Assembly: GCF_963662255.1 (NCBI RefSeq)
Contig: NC_085052.1
Location: forward strand, 14,235,151-14,299,150
Length of the DNA: 64,000 nucleotides
Reading direction: 5' to 3'
Origin: Cinclus cinclus
Taxonomy: Eukaryota; Chordata; Aves; Passeriformes; Cinclidae
Position 1 is the first letter of the stretch; each line of letters starts with the position of its first letter. Below the pieces are notes generated by a model. The model saw only the letters and a program-made list of their open reading frames with translations, was not told where the DNA came from and did not search any database. Shown here piece by piece: positions 51,901 to 61,237 of this stretch. The position numbers were made by a program, and so were the translations under genes.

Positions 51901-54900
51901 ATATAAAATACCTACCCAGAGGGTATTAGCCCAAAAGTTTAATTTCCTAGTTGCTCTCAAACCCACAGGTGGAAAGATATCTTAGGAAAATAAGGAATGT
52001 AACTAAGCATGATACTTTTGCACCACATTATGCCCGTTATGCAACTTAGGTAAAACCAAAAAGATTATAAATTATTGTAGCTTCTGTAACCCTTTGCTTT
52101 TCAGATGTTCAGCCTCTTAAATTTATTCTTTCTCCTCTGGAAATTCCTCATGGGTTTTCTACATGTTTCTGGTAATTGCAAGTTGAGGAGCAAACAGACT
52201 GCAGTGGTCACTATAAGGTTGACTTGAGGACAACTTTCTCCTTCCATGGTAATGAAGAACCAAAAACCTCTGAGTTATGGCTGTCCCAGACATATATATC
52301 TTTATAAACATACACATGCATACACACACACCTCTACATATTTTTTTCTGAACAATATTGTCTGGAAATCTTTCTGGTCCATTCAGTGTTTGAATGTCCA
52401 ATTTTCCTCACAAAGTCACATTAGCTGTGCTTTTACAAGCTTGGCTTAAAGCCTTTTGTTTGCTCTTTATCTTTCCAACCACTCTTGGCTTCTTTAGACT
52501 TTTTCCTCTGACTTAATTGGTATTTGTACTGGTCCTCCTAGCATTGACAAACTCCATCTGCAAATCAGCAATGATTTTATGCTCTTTAGATCGTTATTGG
52601 AAATGTCTACTGCCATCAGGCCTCTTGCAGAATACCTCTGAAAACACAGCTGTTTCATGATTATTTCCTTTGATAGCTATTTTTGAGATCTATTGTTATC
52701 CAGGTCTTAATCCATGAGTTCATTCTTTGCTAGAGAGTCGTAGGGAGACTTTCACAGTCAGAACAACATCAGAAGTACATCTACTCTGAAGAAGTTTAAA
52801 CATGGAAGGTATTCATATTTACTCTTTTCAACCACATTTTTTTTCCTCTGGAAAATAAAACAAGTACAAATAATTAGTTGGAAAAATAAAGAACCAGTGC
52901 CTTCCTAGTCCTACACTTGTAATCCAGACCATGGCTGTTAAATACCAGCCAGGGAATTCAGTTCTTCCAGTTCCCCTTTTGTGTAGTGGTTCTTAACTAT
53001 TGGGAAAGTTGGGCTTTAGAAGTCCCTTAACTTACAGCCCAGGTTTAGTCAACAGCCACTCGGCTTTTAAGAATACTTATTTTTTTCCCTAGAACTTCAG
53101 TGAGCATTCATATGCATAAGACAAAATGCAGTCTGTTTTTTTTTTGTCCAAATGGGAATCAGACCAGGCTTGTGCGACATCTATTTTAAAGTCAGCTGGC
53201 TTGCTGTGTAAACAAAAGAGCCTTCAAGAAAGCAAAGACAGATTAAAAGATCTACCAGTACTTGAAATACTTCCCACCACTCCTTCTTCTAAGTGCATTC
53301 ACCAGCCAAGTTCCAAAACCAAAAGAAACATATTCCTTGAAGTTCTTGCTGCAGACTATCACACTGGTGGGATATTGGGTGAACAATGGCCTTCTTCCCA
53401 TCACCAGGGTCATCCATAGCATTCCAGCTTATTGAAAATGAATATCATTGCATACATATCTTCTCAGTAAATATTAAGCACATTTCATTTCAAACTGTTA
53501 AAGTTTATTGACCCCAAAACATTAATCTACAAAACAAACTACTTCCATGAACACCCATGAAATATTCCTTCATATCAGAATTAATTTCCTCCTCTCCCCT
53601 CCCAGTTTTGGAAAAGTATTTAACCAACACTTCTCTGTTTTTGTCCTGCATAGTCATTAAAATCTTGTCCTGTCTGCCTCCACAATGATCTTGCAATTGA
53701 TCTATACACATTATTTTGTTCCTAAGGCATACTAAATGACTCCTTTGAATTGTGCCTGGCCCTGATAAACTTAGATTTTCCCCTGACATCTTTACTTTCT
53801 CTAAATAATTTTTCCCAATTGAGAGTCTATGTTTTCCATCAAATGTTCTCCACTTCCTCTTTCTCCACTTCCTTTTCATTTGCTTGTTTTGACTTCTACT
53901 TGCTGCCTTCACTGCCTGAATGAACAAATCAAAACCATCTTCAATCTTGGTTTTGATGTGCTGCTCAATATGTCTTCTTTAAATTTGTGATTTTTCCATT
54001 CACATTACTTTACATTTTTTTCCCTGACAGATTTTGCTTTATTACTGTTCTATGCTGGAACGATCTATAGAGAGCAGCCATCAGACAGTGATTAATTAAT
54101 CTCTGTGCATATAAAGACCTCCAAATCAGTTACTACATGAGTACCTTTTATGTTAAAATAGATAAATTTCATAAGGTTTATTTATTTTCACAGCTGTCTA
54201 CATGAGATCAGTGTCATGCTCTTGCCAGACAGAAGCACACACATGCATCTTCTTGAAACATGTATTTTTTTAGGTTGTCATGTCATGCTTTCTGCCCAAG
54301 AAAGTATTCAATGATCAATGATATAACCTATTGCTATGTTACATCCCAAACAGAATTTCTTTCTTGGCCATGTTAGCATATGGATCCAAATATCAAAGCA
54401 GAGCTGTCAGTATCAGTATTTAAAAAACAAGCTTCCTAAATCTGAAGAGTAGCGTTCCAAAGGCATTCATTACAGTCCCTGTGGACATGGCTCACAGGAA
54501 ACAGGTGTCTTACTGAAACACTTCTTAATAATTCCTTTCTGATGAAAGGACATGCCTTTGGTGTGCATTTGTGCCTCATTTCAAGGTGGAACCTTGCTAC
54601 TCCCTGACAGGTACCACCTGTCCCAGACTGCCCCATGCTGAGCCCTTGACTGCTGCCTCTGGAAGAGATACTGAGAGGCATTCTCAGAAACAGTGTGCTG
54701 TTTTCTTTCCCCACACAGATGAAATGCAGTTCCTTGCTATTCATTGCACTAATTTTCTATAGAGTCTTGCAAGACTTGCATGCTCTGCGGTTGGCCCATT
54801 ATAGAACCATCATTTCCTCATCTGCAATTCACTTGAGCACTGTCAATTTCCTTTAGTTTCCTTCTGTCTCTTTAAAATTCTACTTTCTAAAAGAAGGCTT

Positions 54901-56410
54901 ACTTGGTCTTTTTTTCTTAAATCAGTTCTCATTATCCAAGTTTCTTCCCTGTGATTCCTCACTCTCAAGAAAAGACATCTCTGTTCAAGCATTATATTTC
55001 ATTTTTGGAATGAAAGTTTTAAAAGACTGGTTTCAAAGCTATTCTTATCTCCATCCTCAACAGAGGCAAATTATCTCCAAATATTTCCAGCTTCACTCAT
55101 GACTGAAAAAAGTAATGAGCCAACCTTCTCCTTCTGCCAGTCTTTGCTTTAATACATTCTACAAAGATAAAACCCTGGGAAGATCTAGTTTACTTTTTTT
55201 TTTCCCCTAGGGGGAAAAAAAGAAATCACATTTTGTTTCTCCGTTGTCATAACAATGATAAATGAGAGACTTCCACCTGGTATTGAACAAGAAACTCTCT
55301 GCCCAAATATTTTCCCTGTTTACTGCCTCTTGCGTATTTGTCCGAGTTCGTGCTCTGTGTTTGAAAGCCCCGCACGGAGCTCAGTGCCGTCAGCAGCACG
55401 GACAGACGGACCGCGTTGCAGAAGGCGCTGTAAACAGAGGGGAAGGCACCCAGATAGAAAAAACCTGATACTAAACTAGGAAATGTTTCTGCCAAACGCT
55501 GTGACTAGTGCTGCTACGTGCACCATGTCAGCTGATTATAAAAGGCGAAGCCAAGTACAAGACGTGTGTCTTTGCAGAGAAACCACGGTGCAACAAGCAT
55601 CTGCAGCGACTGCCGGGTCCCCGTCCCGCTCCTCAGGACCGCAGCCGAGGCCGGAGGGCTGCCAGGCTGCCGGGCGGGGAATCCTCCTCTTCCGAGCCTA
55701 CGCACGAGAGCCCCTCGCACCCAGCACCGCGCCGCTTCCAGCCCAGAGCTTTTGTTTCCCACCTCGGTCTCCTAAGAGCCAACACTTCCACCGAGTTTTT
55801 GCTCTGCCCTCCCCGCCCCCTTCGCCCTTGGAGCGCGGCCCCGGCCCCGGGACTCGCAGCCGGGAGTCGCCGGCGGCTCCTGCCCGCCGCGGGAGGGGAT
55901 CCCTCGCTCTGACGCCGACAAACTTCTGGCGGCCGCCGGCGCGGAGCTCCCGCCGCACCGCCCGGGCACCGCCAGCCCGCGGCCACCGCCGGCTCCCCCC
56001 CGAGCAGCAGCGGCCCCCCGCCCGGGCTTCCCGGCCGCAGCTCGGCATTGTCCCTTCAGGAGCGACCGGGAATCCCGGGGCTGAAAGATGATGTCAGCCG
56101 GGGGCGGACTGCGGCAAGGCTGCGCCCACCCCGGCAAGCCCCCGCCGCGGAGCCCTCGCCCACCGCCGGCAGCGCTCCGCGGGCGCGGAGGGAGGGACGC
56201 GCCGCCCGGGGATGCCGCAGCCGCAGCTCCCGCCTGACTGGCACATCCCGAAGGAGCTCCTCATGAATATGCACAGCCTCCCCCGAGCGCCGGCCGCGGG
56301 ATGCCGCCACCCCGGGGGCTCCCCGCCGAGCCCCGCGCCCCTCGCCGGCGATGAGGGCTGGCTCCGGAGAGCGGCGGTTCGTTTCTGTCCTTACCCTTTG
56401 GCTCGTCCAT
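28884..56410 (-). CDS. ENTPD1: Ectonucleoside triphosphate diphosphohydrolase 1 (CD39), ten coding exons
   Basis: This cell-surface enzyme converts extracellular ATP and ADP to AMP, limiting purinergic signalling and platelet activation. Coding exons, in transcript order: 56395-56410, 35263-35390, 34764-34881, 33384-33534, 32369-32528, 31509-31745, 30720-30980, 29558-29677, 29236-29373, 28884-29090. They total 1536 nt in one frame and give 511 residues (human 510). Seen: TM helix 1 (about 17-37), the five apyrase conserved regions (DAGSSHT at 54, LGATAGMR at 128, [11 protein letters not shown] with catalytic E174, ALDLGGAST near 212, [10 protein letters not shown] at 447), TM helix 2 (about 479-500) and the tail [12 protein letters not shown]-glycosylation sequons lie at 73, 141, 291, 333, 370 and 458. 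Intron 6 uses a GC donor. ENTPD2, 3 and 8 are paralogues, but long identical stretches with human ENTPD1 settle the name. Confidence 0.97.
29236..29373 (-). CDS. ENTPD1: ENTPD1 coding exon 9
   Basis: Residues 398-443 (46 codons), with [19 protein letters not shown] and [10 protein letters not shown]. The acceptor is TGCCTAG and the donor GTGTGT. Confidence 0.96.
29558..29677 (-). CDS. ENTPD1: ENTPD1 coding exon 8
   Basis: Residues 358-397 (40 codons), starting [16 protein letters not shown], nearly identical to human, and ending [10 protein letters not shown]. The acceptor is CCTACAG and the donor GTGAGC. Confidence 0.96.
30129..30184. repeat. Imperfect 35-bp tandem duplication in ENTPD1 intron 7
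   Basis: A 21-bp core, GATTGTGTTTTCC then C/T and TGGAAAG, occurs at 30129-30149 and again at 30164-30184, differing by one base. Confidence 0.75.
30720..30980 (-). CDS. ENTPD1: ENTPD1 coding exon 7
   Basis: Residues 271-357 (87 codons), with [17 protein letters not shown] and [20 protein letters not shown]. The cysteines of the second half-domain and two N-glycosylation sequons (291, 333) are present. The acceptor is TTTCAG and the donor GTGAGT. Confidence 0.97.
31509..31745 (-). CDS. ENTPD1: ENTPD1 coding exon 6 (apyrase region 4; GC donor)
   Basis: Residues 192-270 (79 codons), with [16 protein letters not shown] (apyrase conserved region 4) and [20 protein letters not shown]. The acceptor is T14 then CCAAG, a non-optimal AAG end. 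The donor reads CTACAG followed by GCAAGT, a GC donor. Reading on to another GT would disrupt the homology, while the GC junction joins LAMDLQ to [12 protein letters not shown] in frame, as in human. Confidence 0.94.
32369..32528 (-). CDS. ENTPD1: ENTPD1 coding exon 5 (apyrase region 3, catalytic Glu)
   Basis: Residues 139-191, containing [17 protein letters not shown], apyrase conserved region 3, with the catalytic Glu174. The NES sequon at residue 141 has no counterpart in the human sequence as I recall it. The acceptor is CATCCAG and the donor GTAGTA. Confidence 0.97.
33384..33534 (-). CDS. ENTPD1: ENTPD1 coding exon 4 (apyrase region 2)
   Basis: Starts [15 protein letters not shown] and ends with [17 protein letters not shown], apyrase conserved region 2. 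The acceptor is TTACAG and the donor GTACTG. It ends two bases into an Arg codon completed by exon 5. Confidence 0.97.
34764..34881 (-). CDS. ENTPD1: ENTPD1 coding exon 3 (apyrase region 1)
   Basis: Residues 49-87 plus one base, starting [12 protein letters not shown], the phosphate-binding apyrase conserved region 1. [12 protein letters not shown] follows, almost as in human, with an N-glycosylation sequon at residue 73. The donor is GTAAGA. Confidence 0.97.
35263..35390 (-). CDS. ENTPD1: ENTPD1 coding exon 2 (first TM helix)
   Basis: Entered through acceptor CTAGTCACAG. It encodes TKPK, then [13 protein letters not shown] and the first TM helix, ending QPLPENIK. An internal ATG at 35374-35376 has A at -3 and could start a 501-residue form lacking only the first ten residues. 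The donor is GTACTA. Confidence 0.94.
40850..41013 (+). mobile_element. CR1 LINE fragment (internal 3' region)
   Basis: A diverged piece of the avian CR1 3' region: GGAAGTCCAGAGGAGAGCA, then CCTATGAGGAAAGACTGAAG, then a degraded match to the following AGAGAAGGCTC segment. It is in plus orientation, lacks the terminal 3' tail and has no coding capacity. Confidence 0.75.
42274..42290 (+). repeat. Poly-G tract (G17)
   Basis: Seventeen consecutive G followed by TTCCCC in ENTPD1 intron 1. A second G-run then A-run lies about 90 bp on, near 42377-42396. Such tracts are prone to length errors in sequencing. Confidence 0.9.
45979..46008. repeat. Triplicated 10-bp repeat
   Basis: Three adjacent copies of AAAGCTGTGT, the last ending in A. 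Confidence 0.8.
48955..48998. repeat. (CTAA)n tetranucleotide microsatellite
   Basis: About ten CTAA units, imperfect at both ends (CTACTAA at the left, CCAACC at the right), within ENTPD1 intron 1. Confidence 0.92.
51661..51713. repeat. Tandem duplication, 27-bp unit
   Basis: Two adjacent copies beginning CAATACTAATCCCTTATGAG at 51661 and 51688. They are identical over 26 bases, so the event is recent. Confidence 0.93.
56395..56410 (-). CDS. ENTPD1: ENTPD1 coding exon 1 (16 nt)
   Basis: On the minus strand ATG GAC GAG CCA AAG G is followed by the strong donor GTAAGGAC. It encodes MDEPK plus one base. Exon 2 starts with two bases that complete GGT, so the junction reads [17 protein letters not shown], matching the layout of human ENTPD1 (MEDTKESNVK then the first TM helix). 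An in-frame TAA (56486-56488) lies 78 nt upstream with no ATG between, which supports this start. The 21-kb gap to exon 2 means transcript evidence would be decisive. Confidence 0.82.
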
Positions 56411-56558
56411 CAGTGCCGGTGCTCGCTCCCTCCGCCCGCGCTCCCCGCTCCTTCCTCTCTCAGCCTCTGCCGGCTCCGAGCTGCCTTAGTGAGAGGTGCT
56501 CATGAAAATGGGCGCTTTAGTGGTCCATGGCTGTGGGAGGGGTTAGTTTAACTCTACA

Positions 56559-56565
56559 TGACTCA
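56559..56565. promoter_or_regulatory. AP-1 consensus TGACTCA upstream of ENTPD1
   Basis: A perfect AP-1 motif about 150 bp upstream of the ENTPD1 start codon. Being nearly palindromic it reads on either strand. Function is inferred from position only. Confidence 0.4.
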
Positions 56566-56799
56566 ATCCGTGCAACTTGCAGGCTGACCTCCCGTTTTTC
56601 TCAGAGCGCGGATCGCCTCAGAGCTGCCACGTTACCAGCGCCGCGGACTTCTCCATCGGGCCGGAGGGTCCCGCACGGCCGGGGGCAGCGGTGCGTGCCC
56701 GGGGCGACCGAGGGAGCCAGGGCGCTGGAGCGGGACTGCATCCCTGGCTCGGAGGCAGAAGGGCATCGTGGATGCAGAGAAAAAGTATTTTGTTAGGGT

Positions 56800-56804
<5 letters not shown>

Positions 56805-56830
<26 letters not shown>
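56805..56830. repeat. Poly-T tract (T26)
   Basis: Twenty-six T at the edge of the ENTPD1 CpG island, followed by GTGGTTTATG. On the minus strand it is an A26 run upstream of the probable promoter. Such dA:dT tracts can exclude nucleosomes. Confidence 0.9.
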
Positions 56831-57784
56831 GTGGTTTATGTCCGTTTCTTGTTTAAATCGCACGAGACTGAGAAGATACTCTCCACACCAGGGAGGCACA
56901 CAAATGGAAGTGTCCAGAGAAGGGGTGACCTTCCTTGTTTCTAGATTAGAGGTCCAGCCCACAGGGAAAAAACTCAACCAAGTCATGAAAGGAGACAAAG
57001 TTGCAATAACCGCTGAAAAGTGTTTCTCTGCACCTACCTGTCTCATAGAATGGACTCAACACTTCTGGCTGCATCTTCTGGGGAACTTCGTGCAAGAGCC
57101 AATTTTAGACTTCTTGCTGGGAAGGCTTGAAGGGATCCTACCCTCCACCACTTTTTATCCCTGACTCACCACGAATAAGAAATACAGGGTAGTGCTGGAG
57201 AATTCTCAGCAACTTTTCTCCATAGCTTACGACATTCAGTCCCATTCCTGGAACAACACGTTCCATGCTACTGCCTCCAGAGCTGTCAGCCTCCCACCGC
57301 AAGGGAAGCTGTGAACCACCCTGGCTCTTTCACTTCCATTTCAAACAAGTGGACACCAGCTTCCCAGCATCTTCCCTGCTGGCCACCCAGGGGGAGAAGT
57401 CACTGGAGCACAGGCCACCAGAATCTGCTGCCTGCTGCTCCACCCTGCCTGTGCCAGAACCTGCTCCCTCTCAGAGGTGCCACTTTTACTTTCTCTCTTG
57501 TGGCTGGCCACCACCCAGCTCTGTGCCTACTACCAGCTTCCAGAGTTCTTGCCCTTAGGAGAGACAGGAAAAGCAGGATCCTGATGCTAGGACCTGGAGA
57601 ATGACTTTTGGACCTGTGGTTTCAAATCACTGTCATTATTGCAGCCCATCACAAATAATAATCAGTTCCATCTCCTTCACAAACATTGACTTGGCCTGTG
57701 TAACTCCAGCTGGTAAGACAAAACTCCCATTCATAATGTTTCTGAACAGGAAAATAGGGATCAACTAAATAAAACAATATATGT

Positions 57785-58095
57785 GACCTTAATTACTCTT
57801 TACAACTCCCTGAAGGGTGGTTGTAGCCAGGTGGGGATTGGTGTCTTCCTCCAGGCAGTAACTGAATCAGAAGACAGAGTCTTAATTTGCACCAAGGGAG
57901 ATTTAGGTTGGATGTTAGGAAAAACTTTTTACGGATGGAGTGGTAAAGCACTGGAATTGTCTGCCCTGGGAGGTAGTAGAGTCACCATCCCTGGATGGAT
58001 GTGGCACTTGGTGCCAGGTTTAGTTGAGGTGTTAGGGCATGGGTTGGGCTTGATGATCTTAAAGGTCTCTTCTAACCTAGTGATTCTCTGATAAT
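57785..58095 (+). mobile_element. CR1 LINE, 5'-truncated, with 3' end
   Basis: The typical avian CR1 3' end in order: TACAACTCCCTGAAGGGTGG, GTAGCCAGGTGGGGATTGG, TTGCACCAAGGGAGATTTAG, GAGTCACCATCCCTGGATG, GGATGTGGCACTTGGTGCCA, GGGCTTGATGATCTTAAAGG, then CTAACCTAGTGATTCTCTGA. The last part is a degraded copy of the CR1 ATTCTATG tail. About 310 bp remain; most of the element, including its coding parts, is missing, as is usual for CR1. Confidence 0.93.
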
Positions 58096-60605
58096 TTAGG
58101 TTTTAGTGATTAGATTCTTTGTGAATTGCTGTCAGAGTTGGTTCAAAAGCTCAAGAAGGAGTGTTTCATGAGGTGAAGGCAGACACTGAGTGTTTGTCAT
58201 CTTTAATGAGAACAATTGATCTGGAAAGTGTAAGAAAGAACTGATCTTCCAGTGATAAGACAGCAACATATTTAGATGGCTTAGCATGACAGAAGTAATT
58301 TTGTTTGTCACCTTCAACATCTGTTTTTTAAAAAAATGGGAGTGTAGTTGATGCAACATTTAGTTAATAAATGCAAATTTAAAACTAATCAATGTAATAA
58401 ATATTAACTGCACAGATACATCAGTAAGAAATACTTTTAAAAAAACAAACTTGGAAAAAGTATGAGTACTTATGAACCTGCTTACACACTGACTTCCCTA
58501 AAGAATACTTGCTGGTAGAGTATCATCACAAGAAATAACCCAAATATATACAAAAATGCCACACATCAAATAAATTAACTAAACTGAACAGTAGTTTTTA
58601 AAAAAAGTTGGAATTTAGGACTGATTTTTCAAATGCTGTGTTAAACTCACTGTCTCTACAGGTAGAAATTCAATAAACTCAGTCTGCTGACCTCACTTAT
58701 GAGCTGAGAATTCCAGATTTAACAAGTGGAAGATATGTATAAACTCCCCTCAGAGAAAAACAGATATAATTTCACACCATGTTGTACACCTCTTAGGATG
58801 CCCAGAGCCTTGTATTTCAAGTCCTTTAAATGTACCTGACAAACCACAATAAGCTTTTTTATACCAGTCTGCCAGTGACAGGGTTTTGTTTATTTTTTTT
58901 TCTTAGGAAAGTTCACTTTCAATTTGAGACACATGAAACTTCTTTGGGGAAGGATGATACATTATCAGTCAGTGACCATGAAACACACAGCAGTGTTTTC
59001 ACACAAGAGGAAGTTGTTACCTGGAACATGAAGGCCCCATGGGGAAGAGCTGCTGTGAACGATGGTTTACTACACCTAAAAATACCCAGGTCATTCATGG
59101 AGCCACAGAGAACAGATTTCTGTGTTGAGGATGATCTACTTTAACTGATGGACCGATACACTTGTGGGTAGTATTCCACCACTGCAAGACCAGGGAATGG
59201 TGGCATTACACACTATCCTGCAGCCATTCAGTTTAGGTGCAAGAGACAGTAGTGGAATGGTTTCCCCATCCCCTGTCACAGCCTAAAGGAAAGAGTGGCC
59301 TTTTTAGCCTCATGTGACATGAAATGCAGAGTTCCCCTTCTGAAGAGGGTCAGATCCACATTTCCTAGAGCAGTTTGGCTCTGTCTGCTGGTCCTCCTGC
59401 CTTTGGGCACACCTCTGTCTGCAATACACAAACCAGCAGAAGGCAACAGCAGATTCTGTGTCACAGTCATTTCCATGAGAAAACAAAATGAGGAAAAAAG
59501 AGAGAAGCCCAGGAGGCCAGCATTTGTACTCAGATAAGGCTCCAGACAGCTGAGGAGGAAGCTTGAAGCACAAATAAAAAGAGGAAACCAGAGCACTCAG
59601 GATGTAGTTTCCACACATCTTGAGCAGGAGGTAAAAATAGCAAAAAAACCCCAGAGTGCCACTTTTCTAATCCCAGGACAAAACTGAGTATCCTGAGCAA
59701 ATCTGGAAGAACAAAATACATCTTAAATATCCATATTCTTCCTAGCCATAGCAAGAACTTATTTACAGTCATTTTGCTCTAAGTTTGCACAAGTTGTGTG
59801 TGTTGGTTTATGGCTAAAATTATGCAATTTCCTAGATCTCTAGAATTTGCTAATTTGCAGATGAGGTATGCTGACTTTGGGACTCAGGAAGGAGCAAGAG
59901 TGACTGAACACCAGCATATTAGCTTAATTTCCAGAAAACAGGAGATGGGATTGAGATGATAATGTTGGAATCTAGGGCCAGAACCTCTCATCTCTGGGAT
60001 GAGTAAAAGAAACATCCATAGGAAAAGAGTCAGGGACCCTGAAAACAAACCTATGGGCATTAGATGCATAAGTATCTTGTTTCCACAGAAAGAATTGGTA
60101 TGAAAGAATCAGAAATATTTTAAATGAAAACAGGTCATCCCATCACCAAGCTCAACAATATTGAAATCTATCTTTGCTTAAGGGCCTGAGGGTATGTGTT
60201 CAGATTACAATTTATCACTCTGTATGTTTGAGCAACAGGGGGTAGTGGCAGCTTCAAGAAGCGTTAACATTGAGTGAGGAATGGGCTGAACAGTCTTTGG
60301 GCTTTCCCAGGCATTCATTCCCAGTGCTCTGGCTCATGTCACCACTGAACAACCCTCAGCCCTGGGAAATGGGACAGCAGAGGTACACAGGCCTCCATGC
60401 CCAGCATCTCTGGAACACCACCAATGATGAAGGACTCCAGAAAAACACTGAGCATGTTAAGTTACTGGGACTAGAGGGAACAGAATGCTCTGCAAAGGGA
60501 CAGTAATCCGAGAGACTAGGACAGCTTCCTTCTGGAAAGAAAGGCAGAGAAGAGGTGCCAGGCATTAAAAAATAGACAGATAGCCAAAACCATTCCTGGT
60601 GCCAG

Positions 60606-60625
60606 TTTTTTTTTTTTTTTTTTTT
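60606..60625. repeat. Poly-T tract (T20)
   Basis: Twenty T followed directly by ACAGC, which on the plus strand looks like a splice acceptor. No coding exon follows. Confidence 0.88.
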
Positions 60626-61164
60626 ACAGCTTCCAGCTCCTTGGCCCACTCATCCCACATTGCAATCACCTCAGACTTGACAGTTTTCACAACACAGTAG
60701 GCCAAGTCCTCCCCACATCTCTGGGTTCCTCTAAATAGTTGAAGTTCAAATGCTTAATTTAGATTCCCCAAATACTTCCTTTGTGTAAAGCAAACCTCTT
60801 GGATGACTCCTGAGGAAACAGAAGTCGTGTTCAACAAACAAGCAATAAGCTAAGCAGTGTCTGAATGCACTGGGCATTACTTTTTAAGAATACAGTTCTT
60901 GGAAAAGAAAAATGATCTGCTTTTGGTATTTGGGTAAAAAGATAAGATGACCTTCAGCTTCATCTTGCTGCAAACAAGTATTGCTCTTTAGCCCTAAACT
61001 TATGAAATCCACTATCTATTAAAAGCATTTAAGTTCCTTTCCATCATCTTACTTCCTTTTCTTGGTTTAAATATTTGTAATTGTCCCTTCAAAGAAGGTC
61101 ACTATGATCTCTTTACACCACTATTCACAGGCACTGTGACCCAAAATCTGTGCATCACCTCTAA

Positions 61165-61237
61165 GGCCTTGAGATTAGCTCAGCTGGTTAGTCTGGTAAT
61201 AATAACACTAAGGTTGTGGGTTTGATCCCTGCATGGA
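61165..61237 (+). mobile_element. tRNA-Ile-derived SINE head or tRNA-Ile pseudogene
   Basis: The sequence follows tRNA-Ile(AAU) from GGCC through TTAGCTCAGCTGGTTAG (A box), TAATAAC (anticodon loop with AAT) and AAGGTTGTGGG to GGTTTGATCCC (B box). A few extra bases near the 5' end and a mismatched acceptor stem, GGCC against the ATGGAGA end, rule out a functional tRNA. The variant bases AACACTAAGGTTGTGGGTTT recall the head of passerine TguSINE1 as I remember it, but no CR1-type tail follows. A lone tRNA retropseudogene is the alternative. Confidence 0.7.

Larger units (their letters stand above)
35391..56394. other. ENTPD1 intron 1 (21 kb)
   Basis: No recognised coding exon or RNA gene on either strand. 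It holds a CR1 fragment (40850-41013), a G17 tract, a (CTAA)n microsatellite, a 27-bp tandem duplication and the 5' half of the ENTPD1 CpG island. A 140-codon minus-strand frame at 53505-53927 is listed as a finding. Intron identity rests on the exon 1-exon 2 frame match. Confidence 0.75.
55330..56770. promoter_or_regulatory. CpG island with ENTPD1 promoter and exon 1
   Basis: A strongly GC- and CpG-rich block inside otherwise AT-rich DNA. It contains the 16-nt first coding exon of ENTPD1 and its GTAAGG donor. The minus-strand transcription start should lie above 56410. Most of the island lies downstream of the exon, inside intron 1. A TATAAAA on the plus strand near 55538 has the wrong orientation for ENTPD1. 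Confidence 0.75.

Noticed and set aside
55483..56091. Plus-strand open frame of 202 codons
   Set aside because: It is CpG-island composition bias inside the ENTPD1 island, with low-complexity Pro/Arg/Ser content and no homology that I recognise.
56056..56310. Minus-strand frame with a sequence like [14 protein letters not shown]
   Set aside because: It lies downstream of the ENTPD1 exon 1 donor, so it is intronic. It is GC-rich and mirrored by an open frame on the other strand.
61165..61237. Functional tRNA-Ile gene
   Set aside because: The acceptor stem does not pair and there are extra bases near the 5' end, so it is called a SINE head or pseudogene instead.
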